Positions 1-9,630 of a DNA stretch of 64,000 nucleotides are shown one piece after another (position 1 is the first letter of the stretch; each line of letters begins with the position of its first letter). Both the position numbers and the translations under genes were made by a program. The notes below the pieces were generated by a model. That model was not told the DNA's origin. It did no database searches and worked only from the letters and a program-made list of their open reading frames with translations. The stretch lies in assembly GCF_000018545.1 (NCBI RefSeq), contig NC_012586.1, positions 1,426,001 to 1,490,000 on the forward strand, in the 5' to 3' direction. The stretch is from Sinorhizobium fredii NGR234. Its GTDB lineage: Bacteria; Pseudomonadota; Alphaproteobacteria; Rhizobiales; Rhizobiaceae.

Positions 1-663
1 ACCGATCTGTTCGACGGGCGCTGGCTTTGGATGACCGAAACCGTCGAGAAAGATGGGTGGATGCTTTGCGTCGCCACCGATGTGACCGGCCTCAAGGCCA
101 AGACGCGCGCCGTACGACAGGACCGCGACCTGGCCATCAAGGCTTCATACACCGATGAACTGACCGGGGTCGCTAATCGCCGCTTCGTGACGGCGAGAAT
201 TGACGATATGTTGCAGCAACCCGTCGGCCAAACCTCCCCAGGCTGCCTCTGCGTGCTGGACATCGATCGTTTCAAGAGCATCAACGACCAGTTCGGCCAT
301 CAGACCGGCGATACGATCCTGCGGGACTTCGCCATGCGCATTCACCGCCTGGTGCGGCGCACCGATTGCTTCGGAAGGGTCGGCGGCGAGGAATTCGTGC
401 TCACCCTGCCGGCCACACCCGTCGAGCAGGCCAAATTGATCCTCGAACGGATGCTCGCCTCAGTGCGCAAGTCCCGTCCGCTTCAGGGGCGACCCGATTT
501 CGGATATACGTTTTCAGCGGGTATCGCGGGTGCTCAGCCAGGCGACACGGCGATCAGCCTTTATGCTCGCGCGGACCGGGCTCTATACATGGCCAAGCTC
601 GCCGGCCGGGACCGAATTCACTTGGACGAGACCGACCCCGACCGATCTGCAGTCGCAGGATAA
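1..663 (+). CDS. Diguanylate cyclase (GGDEF), 5' end outside window
   Basis: The reading frame is open to the first base, so the gene starts upstream; 31 is only the first in-window ATG. The segment before residue 30 (counted from 31) reads like the end of a PAS-type sensor, followed by a short helical linker and a GGDEF domain. The active-site motif GGEEF is at residues 118-122. An inhibitory-site RxxD (residues 109-112) sits exactly five residues before it, so an active cyclase with c-di-GMP product inhibition is expected. It would make c-di-GMP from two GTP. The missing N-terminus hides the input signal. Confidence 0.93.
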   Translation, partial: TDLFDGRWLWMTETVEKDGWMLCVATDVTGLKAKTRAVRQDRDLAIKASYTDELTGVANRRFVTARIDDMLQQPVGQTSPGCLCVLDIDRFKSINDQFGHQTGDTILRDFAMRIHRLVRRTDCFGRVGGEEFVLTLPATPVEQAKLILERMLASVRKSRPLQGRPDFGYTFSAGIAGAQPGDTAISLYARADRALYMAKLAGRDRIHLDETDPDRSAVAG

Positions 664-826
664 CTCCGCCGCAGGACTCTTTGATAAACCAAAAGGCGAC
701 CGTTGCCGCGATACGGGCTGTGTATGTGCGGAACGCGATTTCGGCTCCTGCTTCACGGCGAAGCCGAGATCGGCCGAGAACAAATTCGACCCGTTGCAGG
801 TTCAAGCGGTGTGAGAGGAAGCGCGA

Positions 827-1219
827 ATGTCATGGGAACGAGTCAAGCAATGGGCACGCAATCTGAAGCGCGACGTCGTGGCGCTGTGGATAGCTGCCCG
901 TGACCCACGAACACCTTGGTATGCAAAGGCGGCGGCGGGAGCTGTCGCAGCCTACGCCCTGAGCCCGATCGACCTCATCCCCGATTTCATCCCGATTCTG
1001 GGCTACTTGGACGAGTTGTTCATTCTCCCCATCGCCATTGCACTCACGGTCCGTCTTGTTCCAGCGGATCTGATGGCCGAGTTCAGGAGGACGGCGGCCA
1101 TCCGCGAAAGGAAACCTTACAGCATCTTAGCAGCCGTCGTTATCGTCTCTATCTGGATGCTTGCGCTGTTTGCACTCGCCTACCTGGCCTATCGTATGCC
1201 CGCTAAGGGCCTCTTGTGA
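827..1219 (+). CDS. DUF1232 (YkvA-type) small membrane protein
   Basis: A 130-residue protein. The family core, a YALSPIDLIPD-type stretch at about residues 43-60, is followed by a hydrophobic segment and a second predicted membrane helix near residues 100-122. The family is widespread and has no established biochemical role. The start is supported by a purine-rich AGAGGAA about six bases upstream of the ATG. It sits alone between the cyclase and kup on the same strand; the 163-bp gap before it shows nothing recognisable. Confidence 0.85.
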   Translation: MSWERVKQWARNLKRDVVALWIAARDPRTPWYAKAAAGAVAAYALSPIDLIPDFIPILGYLDELFILPIAIALTVRLVPADLMAEFRRTAAIRERKPYSILAAVVIVSIWMLALFALAYLAYRMPAKGLL

Positions 1220-1459
1220 GTGCACCAGCACCGGGCCGTCCTCCCGGGACCGCCGCGCATCGGTTGGAATTGTTCGGCGCAGATTCTGCTGGATTCTCTT
1301 TCGCGGCCATGGAAGTTAGCGATACAGTTCTATACGAGGATAGAAACTTCTAGGTGTTCCGCGCGTTGCAGAGAAGTTGTCGCCCGCGCGAATGCGAACT
1401 GTTCGACAGGCGTGCATCGCGCGTCCTTTACTCCGGGGCCTTTCTGACGTGGAGAATCC

Positions 1460-3361
1460 ATGACCGCCTCCGTCGATCATGTACCGGCACGGGCCAATAG
1501 TCTGCGCCAGTTTCTCGGCCTCATGCTTGGGTCCGTGGGAGTCGTCTATGGCGACATTGGCACCAGCCCGCTCTATGCGTTTCGCGAGGCACTGCGCCCC
1601 TTTGCCGCGGGCGGCGTCGACCGAGCAGAGATCATCGGCCTCATCTCGTTGGTCATCTGGACGCTGACGATCATCGTGACGATCAAATACGTGATCCTGC
1701 TGCTTCGCGCCGACAACAATGGCGAAGGCGGCACTTTGGCCCTTCTTGCGCTGCTGATGAAGAAGGGCACCAAATATCCCGTACTGATGTTCTTTACCGG
1801 CATTTTTGGCGCCTCTCTGTTCATCGGTGACGCCATGATCACGCCGGCGCTGTCGGTGCTCTCGGCCGTCGAGGGGCTGAAGCTGGTGACGCCGGATCTG
1901 CATAACTACGTGCTGCCGATCTCCGTCGCGATCATGGTGCTGCTGTTTGCCGTCCAGTCACGTGGCACCGGCGCCGTCGCGGTCTTCTTCGGGCCGATCA
2001 CGCTCATCTGGTTTCTGGTCCTGGGCGCGGCGGGTGTGGCCCATATCGGCGACGACCTGGCGATCCTGGGAGCCTTCAATCCCGTACACGCCGTCGGCTT
2101 CCTATGGGATGCCGGCCTGGTCGGCTTCATCGTCCTCGGGGCGGTGTTCCTGACGGTCACGGGGGCGGAAGCTCTCTATGCCGATCTCGGGCACTTCGGA
2201 CGCGCGCCGATTCAGGCGGCGTGGATTGCGGTGGTGTTTCCGGCCTTGACCTTGAACTATCTCGGCCAGGGCGCGCTGGTGCTGTCGCACCCCGAGGCGA
2301 TCTCCGACCCATTCTTCTTGATGTTTCCGAAATGGGCCTTGTTGCCGGTGGTCATCCTTGCCACGCTGGCGACGATCATTGCCAGCCAGTCGGTGATAAC
2401 AGGAGCGTTCTCGCTGGTCCGGCAAGCGATCCATCTCGGGTTCCTGCCACGGTTCGAGATCTGCTACACCTCGGAAACGCATACGGGCCAGATTTACCTG
2501 CCGTTGGTCAACACGGCGCTGCTGACCGGCGTCCTGGTTCTCATGTTCGTATTCGGCAGTTCGGAATCTCTCGCTCCGGCCTATGGCGTATCGATCACCG
2601 GCGCCATGCTGATCGACACGGTACTTGCTTTCGAGTTCGTTCGCCGCCAGTGGGGCTGGGCGGTCTTGACGGCAGCGGCGGTCCTGCTCCCCTTGTTCTT
2701 TTTGGAAATGGTCTTTCTCGGCGCCAACCTCTTCAAGGTTCACCACGGTGGTTACGTGCCGATCCTGTTCGCCGGCACGCTGATCACGATCATGTGGACC
2801 TGGCGGAGAGGCGTGGCGCTGTTGCGCGAGAAGACGGCCCGTCTGGAAGTGCCCCTCGACCAGTTCATCGCTGCGATCGAACGAAAGTCCGAGCACGGGC
2901 CGGTCGAGGTGCCGGGAACGGCAATTTTCCTGACCGCCACTCCTGATACGACCCCGTCCGTTCTGCTGCACAACATCAAGCACAACCACGTGCTGCACGA
3001 GCACAACGTCATCCTGACCATCAAGACGGCGAGGGTACCCTATGTCGGAGAGACGGATCGCTATACGCTGACGAAGCTCTCCGACCGGTTCAGCAAGCTC
3101 GAACTGCGATTTGGCTTCATGGACGACCAGAACGTCTCGAGGGCGCTGGCGCGCTGCCGTAAGGAAGGCTTCAAGTTCGAGATCATGTCGACGTCGTTCT
3201 ATCTCGGCCGGCGTAAGCTTGTGCCGGATCCCGCTTCAGGCATGCCGAGATGGCAGGACAGGTTGTTCATCGCGATGGCGGACTCGGCAATCGACCCGAC
3301 CGACTACTTCCATCTGCCGGCCAATCGTGTCGTCGAGCTGGGCGAACAGGTGATCATCTAG
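1460..3361 (+). CDS. kup: Low-affinity potassium transporter Kup
   Basis: A 633-residue KUP/HAK/KT family K+ uptake protein of the inner membrane, thought to work as a K+/H+ symporter. The N-terminal signature [14 protein letters not shown] (about residues 28-41) is diagnostic. About twelve hydrophobic segments follow to residue 450, and the C-terminal cytoplasmic tail of about 180 residues is complete. Length is normal for the family. The ATG is preceded by TGGAG. The 240 bp upstream contain no gene I can support. A palindromic element just after the stop may terminate or stabilise the transcript. Rhizobia often carry more than one kup copy, so the paralogue number cannot be assigned from here. 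Confidence 0.97.
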   Translation: MTASVDHVPARANSLRQFLGLMLGSVGVVYGDIGTSPLYAFREALRPFAAGGVDRAEIIGLISLVIWTLTIIVTIKYVILLLRADNNGEGGTLALLALLMKKGTKYPVLMFFTGIFGASLFIGDAMITPALSVLSAVEGLKLVTPDLHNYVLPISVAIMVLLFAVQSRGTGAVAVFFGPITLIWFLVLGAAGVAHIGDDLAILGAFNPVHAVGFLWDAGLVGFIVLGAVFLTVTGAEALYADLGHFGRAPIQAAWIAVVFPALTLNYLGQGALVLSHPEAISDPFFLMFPKWALLPVVILATLATIIASQSVITGAFSLVRQAIHLGFLPRFEICYTSETHTGQIYLPLVNTALLTGVLVLMFVFGSSESLAPAYGVSITGAMLIDTVLAFEFVRRQWGWAVLTAAAVLLPLFFLEMVFLGANLFKVHHGGYVPILFAGTLITIMWTWRRGVALLREKTARLEVPLDQFIAAIERKSEHGPVEVPGTAIFLTATPDTTPSVLLHNIKHNHVLHEHNVILTIKTARVPYVGETDRYTLTKLSDRFSKLELRFGFMDDQNVSRALARCRKEGFKFEIMSTSFYLGRRKLVPDPASGMPRWQDRLFIAMADSAIDPTDYFHLPANRVVELGEQVII

Positions 3362-3364
3362 CTA

Positions 3365-3468
3365 CTGCATGTCTCCTTCAATCGACCTCGATTTAAGGAC
3401 AAAGACATGCAGCAATTCAAAGTGTTACGGCGACCTTTGCGCGCCTGATGAGGCGCGCGGCGCTGTAG
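3365..3468. repeat. Dispersed palindromic intergenic element, copy 1
   Basis: Two adjacent hairpins. The first pairs CTGCATGTCTCCTT (3365-3378) with AAGGACAAAGACATGCAG (3395-3412). The second has a perfect 8-bp stem, GCGCGCCT (3439-3446) with AGGCGCGC (3451-3458), inside a longer imperfect stem ending CGCTGTAG at 3468. A diverged second copy with the same order of blocks lies at 22637-22743. It resembles the intergenic mosaic palindromes common in rhizobial genomes (from memory, not searched). It starts four bases after the kup stop and could act as its terminator. Confidence 0.7.
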
Positions 3469-3509
3469 AAGTGCGGGCCGTGGCCTTTGCCCGACAGCCC
3501 CGCCGCTCG

Positions 3510-3707
3510 TCATGATCTTCCGGGTGGTGAGAGCCTCTCTTGCGTCAAAGGTGCATAGACCCTGGCACCCGACGTCTTGTCACCAGCGACGCCGGCCGCC
3601 AGCACCAGATAGGCGACGATGAGGCCAACCGACAAGAGCAAGACGCCAACGGCAAAAGCCGACGAAGCCTCGGACTCTTGAGCGTGCCATTCCTTCCTGC
3701 TGAACAT
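3510..3707 (-). CDS. Small single-span membrane protein, unknown function
   Basis: A 65-residue protein with one clear hydrophobic helix (about residues 18-40, AVGVLLLSVGLIVAYLVLA) between a charged N-terminus and a short polar tail. I do not recognise a named family. The start is well supported: GGGAGG lies five bases before the ATG. It is convergent with kup and stands alone. The 262 bp between it and the next gene hold nothing I can call. Confidence 0.65.
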   Translation of the reverse strand: MFSRKEWHAQESEASSAFAVGVLLLSVGLIVAYLVLAAGVAGDKTSGARVYAPLTQERLSPPGRS

Positions 3708-3969
3708 GGGAACCTCCCATAGAATGGGGAAGTGTGACCGGACGGTTTCGGTGGGGTTAAGAGCATAAAGTTTGCTTTTAAGTGCACCGCCTGCCGCTCG
3801 GTCGTCTTCCCATCAAGGCTCGCACAACGGGGCGCATAGTCAAGAATTAGCTATGACCCGAACGGGCGAGAAGGCATGGAAATAACGGGCATTCGCCGTC
3901 GGATGGGCCGAGTCTAACGCCGGGAGGTGGCCTAGCGCCCACGGGGCATCCTGTGCTAAAGCGCCTGTT

Positions 3970-5070
3970 ATGTCCGAGGAGCAAGTGGAATGTATCGTCG
4001 CGGGGGCGGGCGTGGTCGGGCTTGCCGTTGCGCGCGCCCTGGCGCTGGCGGGTCGCGAGGTGATCATCCTCGAAGCGGCCGATCGCATCGGCAGTGAAAC
4101 CTCATCGCGTAACAGCGAAGTCATTCACGCCGGGATCTACTATCCCGCGGGCAGTCTGATGGCGCGCCTGTGTGTGGAGGGCAGGGGGCTGCTCTATGCC
4201 TATTGCCAGGAGCGCGGCATCCCTCACAGACAATGCGGAAAGCTGATCGTAGCAACCTCTCAATCGGAGCTGGAACAGTTGCCGACGATCGCCGCCAAGG
4301 CGGCAAGGAACGGTGTTCCCGATCTCAGGCAAATCTCTGCCTCGCAGGCACGCTCCCTCGAACCGGCGCTCGCTGCGACCGGGGCGCTGCTGTCGCCCTC
4401 GACCGGCATCGTCGACAGTCACGCCTATATGCTGTCGCTGCTTGGCGATGCCGAGGACGCCGGCGCGGTTCTCGTTTGCAACAGCCCGGTCGAACGGGGG
4501 CGGGTGACCCATCGCGGCGTCGTGGTCGATGTCGGCGGCGCCGAACCAATGAGCCTCGGCTGCCGTCTGTTCGTCAATGCGGCCGGGCTCGCCGCACCCA
4601 AGCTGGCGCGCCTGATCGACGGGATGCCACCGGCGCTCGTGCCGAGGGAATACTTCGCGAAGGGGGATTATTTCTCGCTTGTCGGAAAGGCGCCGTTCTC
4701 GCGCCTGATCTATCCCGTTCCGGTGAAGGGCGGCTTGGGGATCCACCTGACGCTCGACCTTGCCGGCCAGGCCCGCTTCGGCCCGGACATCGAATGGGTC
4801 GACAAGCCGCATTATGATGTCGATCCGGCCAAGGCGGCGCTTTTCTATGCCGGTGTGCGCCGCTATTTCCCTGACCTCAAGGATGGTGCATTGCTGCCCG
4901 CTTATTCCGGCATTCGGCCGAAAATAGTGCCTCCCGAGGTCGCCAACCAGGATTTCCTCGTTCAGGGTCCTGCCGTGCATGGCGTACCCGGACTGATCAA
5001 CCTGTTCGGCATCGAATCGCCCGGCCTTACCGCCTCCCTGGCGCTCGCAAAGCTGGTGGCGGAAGGCTGA
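3970..5070 (+). CDS. FAD-dependent oxidase, L-2-hydroxyglutarate oxidase-like
   Basis: A 366-residue DAO-fold flavoprotein. The dinucleotide-binding motif [13 protein letters not shown] is near residues 12-24. The stretch [15 protein letters not shown] (about 45-59) is characteristic of the LhgO/L2HGDH group, which oxidises L-2-hydroxyglutarate to 2-oxoglutarate. The exact substrate here is inference: the neighbouring aldolase and sugar-acid genes suggest another 2-hydroxy acid is possible. No good ribosome site precedes the ATG at 3970; a GTG at 3985 follows GAGGAG closely and is an alternative start. It converges on the aldolase gene, 14 bases away. Confidence 0.85.
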   Translation: MSEEQVECIVAGAGVVGLAVARALALAGREVIILEAADRIGSETSSRNSEVIHAGIYYPAGSLMARLCVEGRGLLYAYCQERGIPHRQCGKLIVATSQSELEQLPTIAAKAARNGVPDLRQISASQARSLEPALAATGALLSPSTGIVDSHAYMLSLLGDAEDAGAVLVCNSPVERGRVTHRGVVVDVGGAEPMSLGCRLFVNAAGLAAPKLARLIDGMPPALVPREYFAKGDYFSLVGKAPFSRLIYPVPVKGGLGIHLTLDLAGQARFGPDIEWVDKPHYDVDPAKAALFYAGVRRYFPDLKDGALLPAYSGIRPKIVPPEVANQDFLVQGPAVHGVPGLINLFGIESPGLTASLALAKLVAEG

Positions 5071-5084
5071 GACGCGTTCCGTAT

Positions 5085-5834
5085 TCAGCGCCGACCGGGC
5101 AGCGATCCGATCATCGCCGAAAATCCTGCCGAAAGGGCTGACAGTTCGTCACCGACCATGACGAAGCTCGGCGCCAGCGGCAGCGCCGTCTCGCGCAGCC
5201 TCGGATTTGCTGCGGGAACAGCCCAGTGCTTTCCGGCGCGGGCGGCGACCGCAGCGATGTGACGAAGATCGGCAAGATCGGCGTCCGTGGCCGTGAACGC
5301 ACCGCGCCCCCGCGCCACCGAAAGGTCGGCCGGGCCGATGAACAATCCGTCAACGCAGGGCAGCGCTGCGATGGCGGCCGCCTCCTCGAAGGCGGTGGCG
5401 GTTTCGATCATCGCATAGCAATGCCGCCGGACGTTCTCCGTCTCGAAGAAGCTGTTCGTTGCACCGGCATAGCGCTGCGTGCGGCCATAGCCGACGCCGC
5501 GCGTGCCGAGAGGCGCAAACTTCGCATATTCGCTGACTTCCCGCGCATGCGCCGCATCCCGAAGTTGCGGCAAAACGATCGCGTCCGCACCGATATCCAG
5601 CGCATGCTGGATGTTGGGTCGCGTCGCGTCCGCCAGGCGCACATAGGCGGTCAGTCCGATCGACTGACAGAAGGGGAGCAGTCGGTCGAGTGCCGCCAGA
5701 TCGAGAATGCCGTGCTCCATGTCGAAGAGGACGAGATCGAAACCGGCGAGACGTGCGAGCTCGCAGGCCTTCTGGCTGTCGCTTTCCAGCCAGAAGCCGA
5801 TTGCAGGGTTGGCGGAGCGGGGTGCGGTGGTCAT
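5085..5834 (-). CDS. HpcH/HpaI-type class II aldolase
   Basis: A 249-residue metal-dependent aldolase of the HpcH/HpaI family, which cleaves 2-keto-3-deoxy or 4-hydroxy-2-oxo acids to pyruvate and an aldehyde. Visible motifs are DMEHG, the metal-ligand Glu in MIETATAFEE, and the metal-ligand Asp in DGLFIGPADLS. I chose the ATG at 5834 because GGACGGA lies upstream at suitable spacing; an in-frame ATG at 5849 lacks one. The LysR gene upstream on the same strand ends 29 bases before it, so the two may be co-transcribed. A paralogue lies at 12630 in the operon on the other strand. Confidence 0.9.
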   Translation of the reverse strand: MTTAPRSANPAIGFWLESDSQKACELARLAGFDLVLFDMEHGILDLAALDRLLPFCQSIGLTAYVRLADATRPNIQHALDIGADAIVLPQLRDAAHAREVSEYAKFAPLGTRGVGYGRTQRYAGATNSFFETENVRRHCYAMIETATAFEEAAAIAALPCVDGLFIGPADLSVARGRGAFTATDADLADLRHIAAVAARAGKHWAVPAANPRLRETALPLAPSFVMVGDELSALSAGFSAMIGSLPGRR

Positions 5835-5863
5835 CGAAAATCCGTCCATGGCTGTGAGTGTGG

Positions 5864-6718
5864 TCAGGCGATGCTCTTGCGGACATGGGCCGCCAGCGCC
5901 TTCGCAACGCTCTCGAAGCCCTTGTCGCGGAAATAGATGACGACGTCGGCGTCGGAGAGCCGGGGCAGACCGGCGTCGCTTCCGAGCACCCGCAGTCCCT
6001 CCGTCACTTCCGTCTTGCCCATCACGGTGACGCCGATGCCGGCGATCACCGAGGCGCGAATTCCGGCCATCGTGCTGCTGTTGCAAACGGTCGTGTAGGG
6101 TTGCTCCGCCGCCGAAAGCGCCCGGATCGCGGCCTTGCGGTAGAAACACGGATCGGGGAGCGTCACCAAAGGCATCGGCTGGCGCATAGGGCTCGGCACC
6201 GCGTTCGACGCGACCCAGACCAATTGCTCCGACCAGAGCGGGATCGAGTTCGGGACCTCCGCCTCCGCCGCGATGACAATAATGTCCAGCCGGCCCTGCA
6301 GCATTTCGATCATCAGGCTGTTGCTGAGCTTGACCTGAACCTGGAGGTTGGCCTCGGGGAAGACTTTCGAGAAGGAATGGAGCACCGCCGGGAGACGGTA
6401 GTTGCCGAGCTCTTCGAGGATGCCGAGCCGCACGAAGGTCTTGATGCTGGGCAGCGTCACCCGGGCGAGCGCTTCGTCGTGGAGCGCGATGATCTGGCGC
6501 GCGTACTCCATCAGCGTCATGCCGACCGGCGTCAGCGGCACCCCGCGCGCGGCGCTGCGCTCGAACACCTGGCCGCCCACCCGCTCTTCCAGCCGTTTGA
6601 TCTGCAAGCTGATCGCCGGCTGGCTGCGTCCGAGAATTTCCGCGGCCTGCGAGAACCCCCCGGACTGATGAACGGTGGCAAACGCGCGCAGCAGATCGAT
6701 ATCCAGATCACCCGACAT
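5864..6718 (-). CDS. LysR-family transcriptional regulator
   Basis: A 284-residue LysR-type regulator. The N-terminal winged helix contains the typical helix-turn-helix segment SQAAEILGRSQPAISLQIKRLE (split here: SQAAEILGRSQP, AISLQIKRLE; residues 23-45), followed by a substrate-binding domain. It is divergent from the ABC transporter/catabolic operon starting at 6817, the usual arrangement for a regulator and its target, and lies upstream of the aldolase gene on its own strand. The inducer is probably the transported compound or an intermediate, which is inference. Confidence 0.93.
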   Translation of the reverse strand: MSGDLDIDLLRAFATVHQSGGFSQAAEILGRSQPAISLQIKRLEERVGGQVFERSAARGVPLTPVGMTLMEYARQIIALHDEALARVTLPSIKTFVRLGILEELGNYRLPAVLHSFSKVFPEANLQVQVKLSNSLMIEMLQGRLDIIVIAAEAEVPNSIPLWSEQLVWVASNAVPSPMRQPMPLVTLPDPCFYRKAAIRALSAAEQPYTTVCNSSTMAGIRASVIAGIGVTVMGKTEVTEGLRVLGSDAGLPRLSDADVVIYFRDKGFESVAKALAAHVRKSIA

Positions 6719-6816
6719 CGGTATTTCAATTTCCTATAGAGTTCATAATAACAATAAATTTGCAAAATAGCGTAGCGCTTATTAGGTTGCCAATCAAGAT
6801 GCGTGGGAGGACGCAA
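6719..6816. promoter_or_regulatory. Divergent LysR/operon promoter region
   Basis: A 98-bp gap between the divergent LysR and ABC permease genes. It is clearly more AT-rich than its surroundings (6721-6770) and contains an imperfect palindrome near 6766-6783 (AATAGCG/CGCTTATT). It must carry both promoters. The exact LysR binding site cannot be fixed by eye. Confidence 0.5.
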
Positions 6817-7701
6817 ATGGAAACCGCAATAGCCTTGAGGAGAGCAGGCACGCATGGGCAATTGGCTTGCCTGCTGCTTCCGCCGCTGCTGACGCTGCTC
6901 ATTCTCTTCGTCGCACCGATTTCACTGATGGCCGTCTATGGCTTCTGGGCGATCGACGAGAACTACCTGATCCAGCCGTCGCTTCAACTGACGCAATACG
7001 AGAAGATTGCCGGCGATCCGCTCTATCTGGGAACACTGGCTTCATCTGCCGGCATGGCGCTCTTGACGACGATCGGCTCGCTCGCCTTGGCGCTGCCGCT
7101 GGCCTACTACATCGTTCGCTTCGTCTCGCCGCGCTGGCGCGTGCTGCTGGTGCTCGCCCTGATCGTGCCCGGCTGGGTGAGCGTGCTTATCCGCACCTAC
7201 TCCTGGAATCTGGTGATCGGCGAAGCCGGATTGATGAACTGGCTGCTCATGTCGGCAGGCGTGATCGACGAGCCGATCAAGCTCCTCTTCACCAAGACCT
7301 CGGTCATCATCGGCCTCATCTACATCTACCTGCCCTATATGCTGGTGCCGATCTACGCTTCGATCGAACGGCTCGACAATTCCGTGCTCGAGGCGGCGGA
7401 AAATCTCGGTGCGGACCCGTTCCGGCGCTTCATCTACGTCACCCTGCCGCTGATTGCGCCCGGTATCGTGGCCGGCTGCGTCATCACCTTCATCCCTGCG
7501 GTCGGTGAGTATGTCGTTCCCAATATGCTTGGCGGTCTGAAGGGCATGATGTACGGCAACCTGATCACCACCGCCTTCTCGAATTTCGACTGGCCGTTCG
7601 GTGCGGCACTGTCGATGGTTCTCCTGGCGAGCATCCTCGCCTGCCTGCTGATCGTTGGCCGTTTCCTCGACGTCAACCGCAGCATGCTCGGTCATGAGTG
7701 A
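6817..7701 (+). CDS. ABC transporter permease, PotB-like
   Basis: A 294-residue inner-membrane permease of the spermidine/putrescine-type (PotB/PotH) group with about six membrane helices. The permease-ATPase contact motif (EAAENLGADPFRRFIYVTLP, about residues 192-211) is complete. The ATG at 6817 is preceded by GGGAGG at ideal spacing, so an upstream TTG at 6760 is unlikely. First gene of a long operon (6817-17602). The family transports polyamines, opines and related compounds; the true substrate is unknown. Confidence 0.92.
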   Translation: METAIALRRAGTHGQLACLLLPPLLTLLILFVAPISLMAVYGFWAIDENYLIQPSLQLTQYEKIAGDPLYLGTLASSAGMALLTTIGSLALALPLAYYIVRFVSPRWRVLLVLALIVPGWVSVLIRTYSWNLVIGEAGLMNWLLMSAGVIDEPIKLLFTKTSVIIGLIYIYLPYMLVPIYASIERLDNSVLEAAENLGADPFRRFIYVTLPLIAPGIVAGCVITFIPAVGEYVVPNMLGGLKGMMYGNLITTAFSNFDWPFGAALSMVLLASILACLLIVGRFLDVNRSMLGHE

Positions 7702-7710
7702 GGGCGAACG

Positions 7711-8484
7711 ATGACACGCTGGGTTCTCGGAACTTTCACACTGCTCGTCTACGCAATGGTCTACCTGCCGATCGCCCTGGTGGTGATCACCAGCTTCAAC
7801 CAGGACACGATCACCACGCTGCCGATCGAGCATCTCGATACGCGCTGGTATGCCGAGCTATTCCAAGACACGAAGACGCTGCAGTCGCTCTGGACGAGCC
7901 TGCAGGTCGGGATCGTCTCGACCACTGTCGCGACCATGCTCGGCCTGCTGTCGGCGCTGGCGATCGTGCGGCACGATTTCCGCGGCAAGAGCCTGTTCAT
8001 GCTGCTGACGGTAATGCCGATGCTGGCGCCGGGCATCATCATGGGCGTGTCGCTTCTGCTCTTCGCCCGCTACATCGGCTTCCAGACCGGCTTCGTCGCC
8101 GTCCTGCTCGGGCACGTCCTGTTGTCGCTGCCTTATTGCACCTTCATCCTCATCTCCAGCCTGGCGCGTTTCGACCGCTCGCTGGAGGAGGCGGCGCGCG
8201 GGCTCGGCGCCGGCGAACTCTCGGTCCTCTGGCGCGTGACTCTGCCGGGTATCATGCCGGGAATCATTGGTGCCGCGCTCTTCGCCTTCACAATCTCGAT
8301 CGGCGAGTTCGTCGTCAGCTTCTTCCTGACGTCGGCCGGCACGACGACATTGCCCATCCGGATCTATTCGATCGTCAAGGTGGGCATCACCCCCGAGATC
8401 AATGCCGTGTCCACGCTGATCCTTGTGGCAACTCTGCTGCTCAGCGCCACGGCACTCAGTCTCACCTGGTCCAAACGCAACTAG
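7711..8484 (+). CDS. ABC transporter permease, PotC-like
   Basis: A 257-residue partner permease of the PotC/PotI type with six predicted helices and the coupling motif EEAARGLGAGELSVLWRVTLP (seen as EEAARGLGAG then the LPGI segment, about residues 155-180). It starts nine bases after the preceding permease stop, so the two are almost certainly co-translated and form the heterodimeric channel. Confidence 0.92.
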   Translation: MTRWVLGTFTLLVYAMVYLPIALVVITSFNQDTITTLPIEHLDTRWYAELFQDTKTLQSLWTSLQVGIVSTTVATMLGLLSALAIVRHDFRGKSLFMLLTVMPMLAPGIIMGVSLLLFARYIGFQTGFVAVLLGHVLLSLPYCTFILISSLARFDRSLEEAARGLGAGELSVLWRVTLPGIMPGIIGAALFAFTISIGEFVVSFFLTSAGTTTLPIRIYSIVKVGITPEINAVSTLILVATLLLSATALSLTWSKRN

Positions 8485-8504
8485 CATCATCACGGGAGGA
8501 ATGG

Positions 8505-9572
8505 ATGAATAGGCGTCAAATGCTCGCGGCAACGGCCGCAGCCGTAACGATCTGTCTCACCGCCAGCGCAGGCTGGGCGGCGGACAAGAAGATCGGTGGC
8601 GAAATCAATGTCTTGAGTTGGGGTAACTATATCGACTTCGCGCTACCTGCCTTCGAGGAGAAATACGGTACGAAGGTCAATATCGACTACTACGCCGACG
8701 AAAAGGAGGCGATGAACAAGATCCGCGCCTCCGGCCTCGGCACCTATGACGTCGTGTTCCTCGGCGTCGGCTACGAGGAAGTCGCGAGGAAGCAGCAGCT
8801 GATCGATGCGCTCGACGTATCGAAGCTCGAAAACTTCAAGGACATGTATGCACCGTTCCAGAAGCCCAAGGCCGACGGCACCCATGTTCACGTCACCTAT
8901 TCCTGGGGCGCGAACGGGCTGATCGCCTACGACCCGGCAAAGACCGGCGGCCCGATCAAGTCCTGGAAGGACGTCTATTCCGGAAAGTTCAAGGGACGGA
9001 TCGGCAAGATCGACAAGGCCAACGAGCAGGCCTACCGGACGGTCTTCCAATCTGGCTTCGAATACGGCGAACTGAGCGACGAGCAGTGGCAGGCAATCGC
9101 CAAGACGCTCGAGACCGACATGCCGCATGTCAGGACCGTCTACCAGCATTATGACGAGATGGCCCAGCTTCTCGCAGCCGGCGAGATCTGGATCGCCGAC
9201 ACGGATGACGGCGGCTTCCGGCAGGCCAAGGCCAAGGGGCTCAACATCGAGCTCGCCTATCCCGAGGAGGGCTTCATCGCCTGGTATGACGGGCCGTGCC
9301 TCGTCAGCCAGGCGCCGCATCCCGAAGCGGCCTACGCCTTCATCGACCACATGATCTCGCCGGAAGTCCAGGCACAGCTTGGCAAGGAGCTTGGCTATGC
9401 GCCGGCCAACCAGAAGGCGGTGGCGCTGATGGATCCGGCGCTCAAGGCGAGCCTCGGCGTCGATCAGGCGGAGGCCAATCTGTCGCGGGTTCAGTTCCAG
9501 CGCTCGCTGGGCGCTGCCTACGAGGCGAAGGCGACCGAAGTCTGGCAGAAGGCCAAGGCCCAGGTTCAGTAA
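8505..9572 (+). CDS. ABC transporter periplasmic substrate-binding protein, PotD/PotF-like
   Basis: A 355-residue extracytoplasmic binding protein. The N-terminus NRRQMLAATAAA looks like a twin-arginine signal, with a likely cleavage after AGWA (about residue 25). The mature start INVLSWGNYIDF is typical of the polyamine-binding PotD/PotF group. The ATG at 8505 follows GGGAGGA. A strong hairpin just after the stop may raise the level of this protein over the downstream ATPase. Ligand unknown: the operon enzymes argue for a hydroxylated acid or sugar-acid conjugate rather than a simple polyamine (inference). Confidence 0.92.
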   Translation: MNRRQMLAATAAAVTICLTASAGWAADKKIGGEINVLSWGNYIDFALPAFEEKYGTKVNIDYYADEKEAMNKIRASGLGTYDVVFLGVGYEEVARKQQLIDALDVSKLENFKDMYAPFQKPKADGTHVHVTYSWGANGLIAYDPAKTGGPIKSWKDVYSGKFKGRIGKIDKANEQAYRTVFQSGFEYGELSDEQWQAIAKTLETDMPHVRTVYQHYDEMAQLLAAGEIWIADTDDGGFRQAKAKGLNIELAYPEEGFIAWYDGPCLVSQAPHPEAAYAFIDHMISPEVQAQLGKELGYAPANQKAVALMDPALKASLGVDQAEANLSRVQFQRSLGAAYEAKATEVWQKAKAQVQ

Positions 9573-9581
9573 CAAGCGCGC

Positions 9582-9607
9582 GGCTGGACGGCACGCGCCG
9601 TCCAGCC
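9582..9607 (+). promoter_or_regulatory. Intra-operon hairpin after the binding-protein gene
   Basis: A perfect 11-bp stem, GGCTGGACGGC (9582-9592) with GCCGTCCAGCC (9597-9607), closes an ACGC tetraloop. There is no T-run, so it is probably not a full terminator. It more likely protects the upstream mRNA or partly attenuates transcription between binding protein and ATPase, an arrangement common in ABC operons. Confidence 0.65.
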
Positions 9608-9630
9608 GCCACGGCTCAGGTGGGAAAACA

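Noticed and set aside
2102..3004. 300-codon minus-strand frame inside kup
   Set aside because: Antisense shadow of a membrane-protein gene, rich in Arg, Gln and Asp, with no recognisable motif.
6760..6816. TTG start giving 19 extra residues to the first permease
   Set aside because: The ATG at 6817 has an ideal GGGAGG, and the extra residues are not permease-like.
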